Assembly (NCBI GenBank): GCA_025966295.1
Contig: JAOPVD010000029.1
Coordinates: 1-6,600 of the forward strand
Origin: Frankiales bacterium
Lineage (GTDB): Bacteria; Actinomycetota; Actinomycetes; Mycobacteriales; SCTD01
Direction: 5' to 3'
DNA: 6,600 nt
The notes beneath the pieces are model-generated. The model was not told the DNA's origin and made no database searches. It saw only the letters and a program-made list of their open reading frames with translations. Shown here piece after piece: positions 3,761 through 6,600 of the stretch; within the stretch, counting starts at the first letter, position 1; every line of letters begins with the position of its first letter. Made by a program: the position numbers and the translations under genes.

Positions 3761-5920
3761 GTGCCCCGTCTTCGCGCCGCCCTGCTGGCCGCCGCCCTCA
3801 CGACCGCCGTCCTGCCGGCCTTCGCCCAGGCCGATCCGGCCGCCTGCCTCGCACCCACCGTCGGGGGCGCGCTGTGCCTGGCCATGGAGGCCGGCACCGC
3901 CGCGCAGGAGGCCGAGAAGCCGCTGATCCCCCCGCGGAACGCGGTGCGGGCGGCCACCGACCAGCTGCTCGAGCAGGCGGGGATCTGTGACCCCACCGAC
4001 CACGCCGCCTGCCTGGTGCCGTTCCCCAACGACCGCTTCACGGTCAGCGACCCGACGACCGCGACCGGCCGGCGCATCAGCATCAACCCGCTGGCGATGC
4101 CGCGGAACGTCGCCAACCGGCCGATCGACCCCACCGAGCTCAACCGCAACGACGGCTGGTCGCCCGGCACGCCGGTGCTCACCAGCGTCGCGGGCCTGGA
4201 CCTGGGCCGCAGCGGCATCGCCGGGGTCACCGACCCTGGCGCGTCGCTGCGGGCCGACGCGCCGATCGTGCTGCTCGACGCCAGGACCGGCCAGCGCTGG
4301 CCGTACACCGCCGAGCTGGACGCCAACCCCACCGACGGCGAGCAGCCGCTGCTCATCGTCCGGCCGGCCGTCAACTTCACCGAGGGCCATCGGTACGTCG
4401 TGGCGCTGCGGCACCTCAAGGACAGCGCGGGAAAGAGCATCGCCGCCGGGCCGGAGTTCGCCGCCCTGCGGGCCAAGGCGACGGCGGGCGACCCGGTCTT
4501 CGGACCCCTGCTGCGCAAGGGCATCGCGGTCAAGGAGCTGTACCTGGCCTGGACCTTCACGGTGGCCAGCACCCGCAACACCACCGAGCGAATGCTGCAC
4601 ATCCGGGACGACGCCTTCGCGTCGTTGCAGGCCGGCGCCCCGAAGTTCGCGGTCACCGGCACGACCGAGGCCTACAGCGACAAGGTGTCGCGCCGCATCA
4701 CCGGCACCTTCACGGTGCCGAACTACCTGACCACGCCGGTCAACGCCAAGGCCCCCGTCCTGAACGCCGACGCCGCGCTGCCGGGCACCCGGTTCCTGTA
4801 CCTGCCGGGCGACGACCTGCCGGACCGCAACGGCGACTTCACGGCGACCTTCACCTGCGACGTACCGAAGGCGGCCGTGGCCTCCTTCAGCGACCCGAAG
4901 GCCCGCGTCACGCCGGCCCGCGCCTCGATCTACGGCCACGGGCTGCTCGGCGGTCAGGGCGAGGTCGGGGCGGGCAACGTGCAGAAGATGGGCCAGGAGA
5001 ACAACATCCTGTTCTGCGCCACCGACTGGTACGGGATGGCCACCGGCGACGTGCCGAACGTCGGCACCTTCCTCGTCGACATGAGCTACTTCCCGACCCT
5101 GCCGGACCGGGTGCAGCAGGGCATGCTGGCGCAGCTGTTCCTGGCCCGGCTGCTCAAGGACCCGCGCGGCTTCGCCTCCGACCCGGCGTTCCGGGTGGGC
5201 GGCCGGCCGGTCGTGGAGAGCGGCGCCGTCTACTACGACGGAAACAGCCAGGGCGGCATCATCGGCGGCGCGCTGATGGCGGTGGCGCAGGACTTCACCC
5301 ACGGTGTGCTGGGCGTCCCGGGCATGAACTTCTCCACCCTGCTGGACCGCTCGGTCGACTTCGCGGCGTACGAGTCGGTGTTCAACGCGTCGTACCCGAG
5401 TGAGGTGGACCGCGAGCTGGTCTTCGGCCTGATCCAGCCGCTCTGGGACCGCGCCGAGAGCAACGGCTACGCCGCCCACATCACCCGGAACCCGCTCCCC
5501 CGGACCCCCCGGCACAAGGTCCTGCTCGACGTCGCGTACGGCGACCACCAGGTGGCCAACCTCGCGGCCGAGGTCATGGCCCGGACCATCGGCGTCCGCA
5601 CCAACACCGGCTTCCTCGCCAAGGGCCGGCACTGGGGAGTCCAGCCCGGCTGGGGCATCCCGCGCTTCACCGGCCAGTGGGACGGCAGCGCGATGGTCTA
5701 CTGGGACAGCGGCACCGCCAGCCCGCCGAACACCAACGTGCCGCCGCCGCGGAGCCCCGGCCTGGCCGGCCAGGACCCGCACGAGGACCCGCGCGCGACC
5801 GACCTGGCCCGGGTGCAGAAGGGCCTGTTCCTGCGGCCCGGCGGCGTCGTCGTGGACGTCTGCAAGGGCCAGCCCTGCCTGGCCCGGCCGCTCGCGCCGG
5901 AGGACCCGCCGAAGCAGTAG
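3761..5920 (+). CDS. Large secreted serine hydrolase (lipase/esterase-like alpha/beta hydrolase)
   Basis: A 719-residue exported protein. Residues 1-24 form a signal peptide (PRLR, hydrophobic core, AFAQA) with likely cleavage after Ala22 or Ala24. An early FPNDRFTVSDPTTATGRR segment (from Phe88) resembles the N-terminal region of large bacterial lipase-like proteins. YGHGLLGG (391-398) fits an oxyanion-hole loop. The nucleophile elbow GNSQGG (494-499) places the catalytic Ser at 496. YGDHQ gives a likely acid at Asp595. The catalytic His is probably His674 in QDPHEDPR, with His624 as an alternative. Cysteines at 29, 39, 76, 84, 701 and 706 among others suggest disulfides, as expected outside the cell. 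About 700 residues is long for an esterase, since the N-terminal ~350 residues are extra beta-rich sequence. The substrate is unknown; lipid or polyester hydrolysis is inference. No lipobox, LPXTG or C-terminal membrane helix is present, so the product is probably released or loosely wall-bound. Confidence 0.85.
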   Translation: MPRLRAALLAAALTTAVLPAFAQADPAACLAPTVGGALCLAMEAGTAAQEAEKPLIPPRNAVRAATDQLLEQAGICDPTDHAACLVPFPNDRFTVSDPTTATGRRISINPLAMPRNVANRPIDPTELNRNDGWSPGTPVLTSVAGLDLGRSGIAGVTDPGASLRADAPIVLLDARTGQRWPYTAELDANPTDGEQPLLIVRPAVNFTEGHRYVVALRHLKDSAGKSIAAGPEFAALRAKATAGDPVFGPLLRKGIAVKELYLAWTFTVASTRNTTERMLHIRDDAFASLQAGAPKFAVTGTTEAYSDKVSRRITGTFTVPNYLTTPVNAKAPVLNADAALPGTRFLYLPGDDLPDRNGDFTATFTCDVPKAAVASFSDPKARVTPARASIYGHGLLGGQGEVGAGNVQKMGQENNILFCATDWYGMATGDVPNVGTFLVDMSYFPTLPDRVQQGMLAQLFLARLLKDPRGFASDPAFRVGGRPVVESGAVYYDGNSQGGIIGGALMAVAQDFTHGVLGVPGMNFSTLLDRSVDFAAYESVFNASYPSEVDRELVFGLIQPLWDRAESNGYAAHITRNPLPRTPRHKVLLDVAYGDHQVANLAAEVMARTIGVRTNTGFLAKGRHWGVQPGWGIPRFTGQWDGSAMVYWDSGTASPPNTNVPPPRSPGLAGQDPHEDPRATDLARVQKGLFLRPGGVVVDVCKGQPCLARPLAPEDPPKQ

Positions 5921-5929
5921 TCCTGGCGC

Positions 5930-5950
5930 GGCGAAGGGCCTACCTTCGCC
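5930..5950. terminator. Perfect 8-bp hairpin between the hydrolase and lipoprotein genes
   Basis: GGCGAAGG (5930-5937) and CCTTCGCC (5943-5950) are exact reverse complements around a 5-base loop GCCTA. It begins nine bases after the hydrolase stop, so it could be a terminator of the GC-stem type without a T-run. It also covers the candidate -10 box of the lipoprotein gene and ends two bases before that gene's GTG, so an operator or a translation-blocking mRNA hairpin are equally possible. Confidence 0.5.
5941..5946 (+). promoter_or_regulatory. Candidate -10 box of the lipoprotein gene (leaderless)
   Basis: TACCTT matches TANNNT and ends six bases before GTG 5953, so transcription would start at about the first base of the gene. 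No Shine-Dalgarno is present at normal spacing (GAAGG at 5933-5937 is 15 bases away). No good -35 is visible; the best is TAGTCC at 5918-5923, across the end of the preceding gene. Confidence 0.45.
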
Positions 5951-5952
5951 CT

Positions 5953-6576
5953 GTGACCACGCGGACGGCGGTCCTGGGCGCACTGATGGCCGGCTGCCTG
6001 CTGGCCGGGTGCAGCCACGGCGGCACGGCCGGCGTCCCCACCCCGTCCCGGACCCCGTCCGGCAGCCCGACCACCTCGGCACCGAGCCCGACGGCGGCCC
6101 CGACCGCCTCGCGGGTGGCGGCCAGCACGCCGCCGTTCCCGGCCAACACGCTGGCTGACACCGCGCAGCCGACCGGCGGGCCGCTCGGTCTGCGGGTGGC
6201 CCGGGTCGCGCCCCAGCCCGGCTACGACCGGGTCGTCCTCGAGCTCGCCGGGAAGGTCCCCGGCCAGCCCGGCTGGCGGGTCGAGTACGTCAGCCAGCCC
6301 ACCTCGGACGGCTCGGGCAATCCCGTTGCGGTGCGAGGTGCGGCGTACCTGCAGGTGATCGTGACCGGGGTCGGCTACCCGGTGGACACCGGCGTGCCGG
6401 AGCCTGCGACCCGGCGGATCCGGCCCGCCGGGACGGCCGTGGTCCGCGAGCTGGTCCTGGACGGAGTCTTCGAGGGGCAGTACACCGCCTTTGTCGGGCT
6501 GACGGGCAAGCGGCCGTTCCGAGTCTTCCGGCTCAGCAACCCGGCCCGCGTCGTCATTGACGTACTCAGCACCTGA
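5953..6576 (+). CDS. Lipoprotein with C-terminal AMIN-like domain
   Basis: A 207-residue exported lipoprotein starting at GTG 5953. The signal peptide carries TTRTAVLGALMAG and the lipobox LLAGC, with Cys20 as the lipidated residue. Residues about 25-63 are a Pro/Ser/Thr-rich linker that would hold the domain away from the membrane. From about 78 to the end there is a beta-rich domain. It opens with LRVARVAPQPGYDRVVLELAG, continues through WRVEYVSQP, AYLQVIVTGVGYP and a GQYTAFVGLTGKRPFRVF strand pair, and closes with NPARVVIDV. This order matches the AMIN-like domain of actinobacterial lipoproteins. Family knowledge: AMIN domains are linked to binding or positioning at the cell wall, while the AMIN-like branch is not well characterised. 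No catalytic motif is visible. It starts 32 bases after the secreted hydrolase stop, with its own presumed promoter, so co-transcription is possible but not required. Confidence 0.88.
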   Translation: MTTRTAVLGALMAGCLLAGCSHGGTAGVPTPSRTPSGSPTTSAPSPTAAPTASRVAASTPPFPANTLADTAQPTGGPLGLRVARVAPQPGYDRVVLELAGKVPGQPGWRVEYVSQPTSDGSGNPVAVRGAAYLQVIVTGVGYPVDTGVPEPATRRIRPAGTAVVRELVLDGVFEGQYTAFVGLTGKRPFRVFRLSNPARVVIDVLST

Positions 6577-6600
6577 GACGGCTCACCCTCCACGTCCGGC

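Noticed and set aside
3257..6082. A 941-codon open frame on the minus strand
   Set aside because: It is antisense to the SRPBCC, hydrolase and lipoprotein genes. Long empty antisense frames are expected when third positions are nearly all G/C, and its product is Arg/Gly/Val-rich with no domain.
1..6600. Mobile elements, attachment sites, CRISPR or rRNA
   Set aside because: I found no transposase or integrase motifs, no regularly spaced repeats, no long direct repeats, and composition is even throughout.

Overview
The window is very GC-rich (third codon positions almost all G or C), uses GTG starts freely and has TANNNT-type -10 boxes sitting directly before start codons. Its genes are of types typical of Actinomycetota. 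The gene content would suit a Frankiales/Geodermatophilales-like lineage, but that placement is an impression and not something the sequence proves. I see no mobile element, CRISPR array, tRNA or rRNA.

Left third (1-2121, minus strand): a tight three-gene operon read right to left. It starts with a D-alanine--D-alanine ligase-type ATP-grasp enzyme (2121-1168). Two bases later comes a small alpha/beta hydrolase (1165-458), and then, overlapping by 4 bases (GTGA), a membrane protein that runs off the left edge (461-1). Its visible 153 residues are a multi-pass membrane N-terminus that I believe belongs to a membrane-anchored Mur ligase (MurF/MurT-like). Together the genes suggest peptidoglycan-precursor or related peptide-ligation chemistry at the membrane. 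The ligase has Ala where the family has a metal-binding Asn.

Middle (2122-3666): a divergent intergenic region of 206 bp holds a perfect 14-bp inverted repeat. After it come a 100-residue soluble protein of unknown function (2328-2630), a four-helix membrane protein (2732-3232), and an SRPBCC-fold protein (3229-3666). The last overlaps the membrane gene by 4 bases and appears to use a CTG start.

Right half (3667-6600): a large secreted, Cys-containing serine hydrolase of the lipase/esterase type (3761-5920, 719 residues), then a lipoprotein with a C-terminal AMIN-like domain (5953-6576). An 8-bp perfect hairpin lies between them and covers the presumed -10 of the lipoprotein gene. Both products act outside the cytoplasmic membrane.

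The window as a whole is mostly envelope-related. The features most worth a second look are the Mur-ligase/hydrolase/variant-ligase operon, the dyad between the divergent genes, the CTG start, and the hairpin over the lipoprotein promoter.
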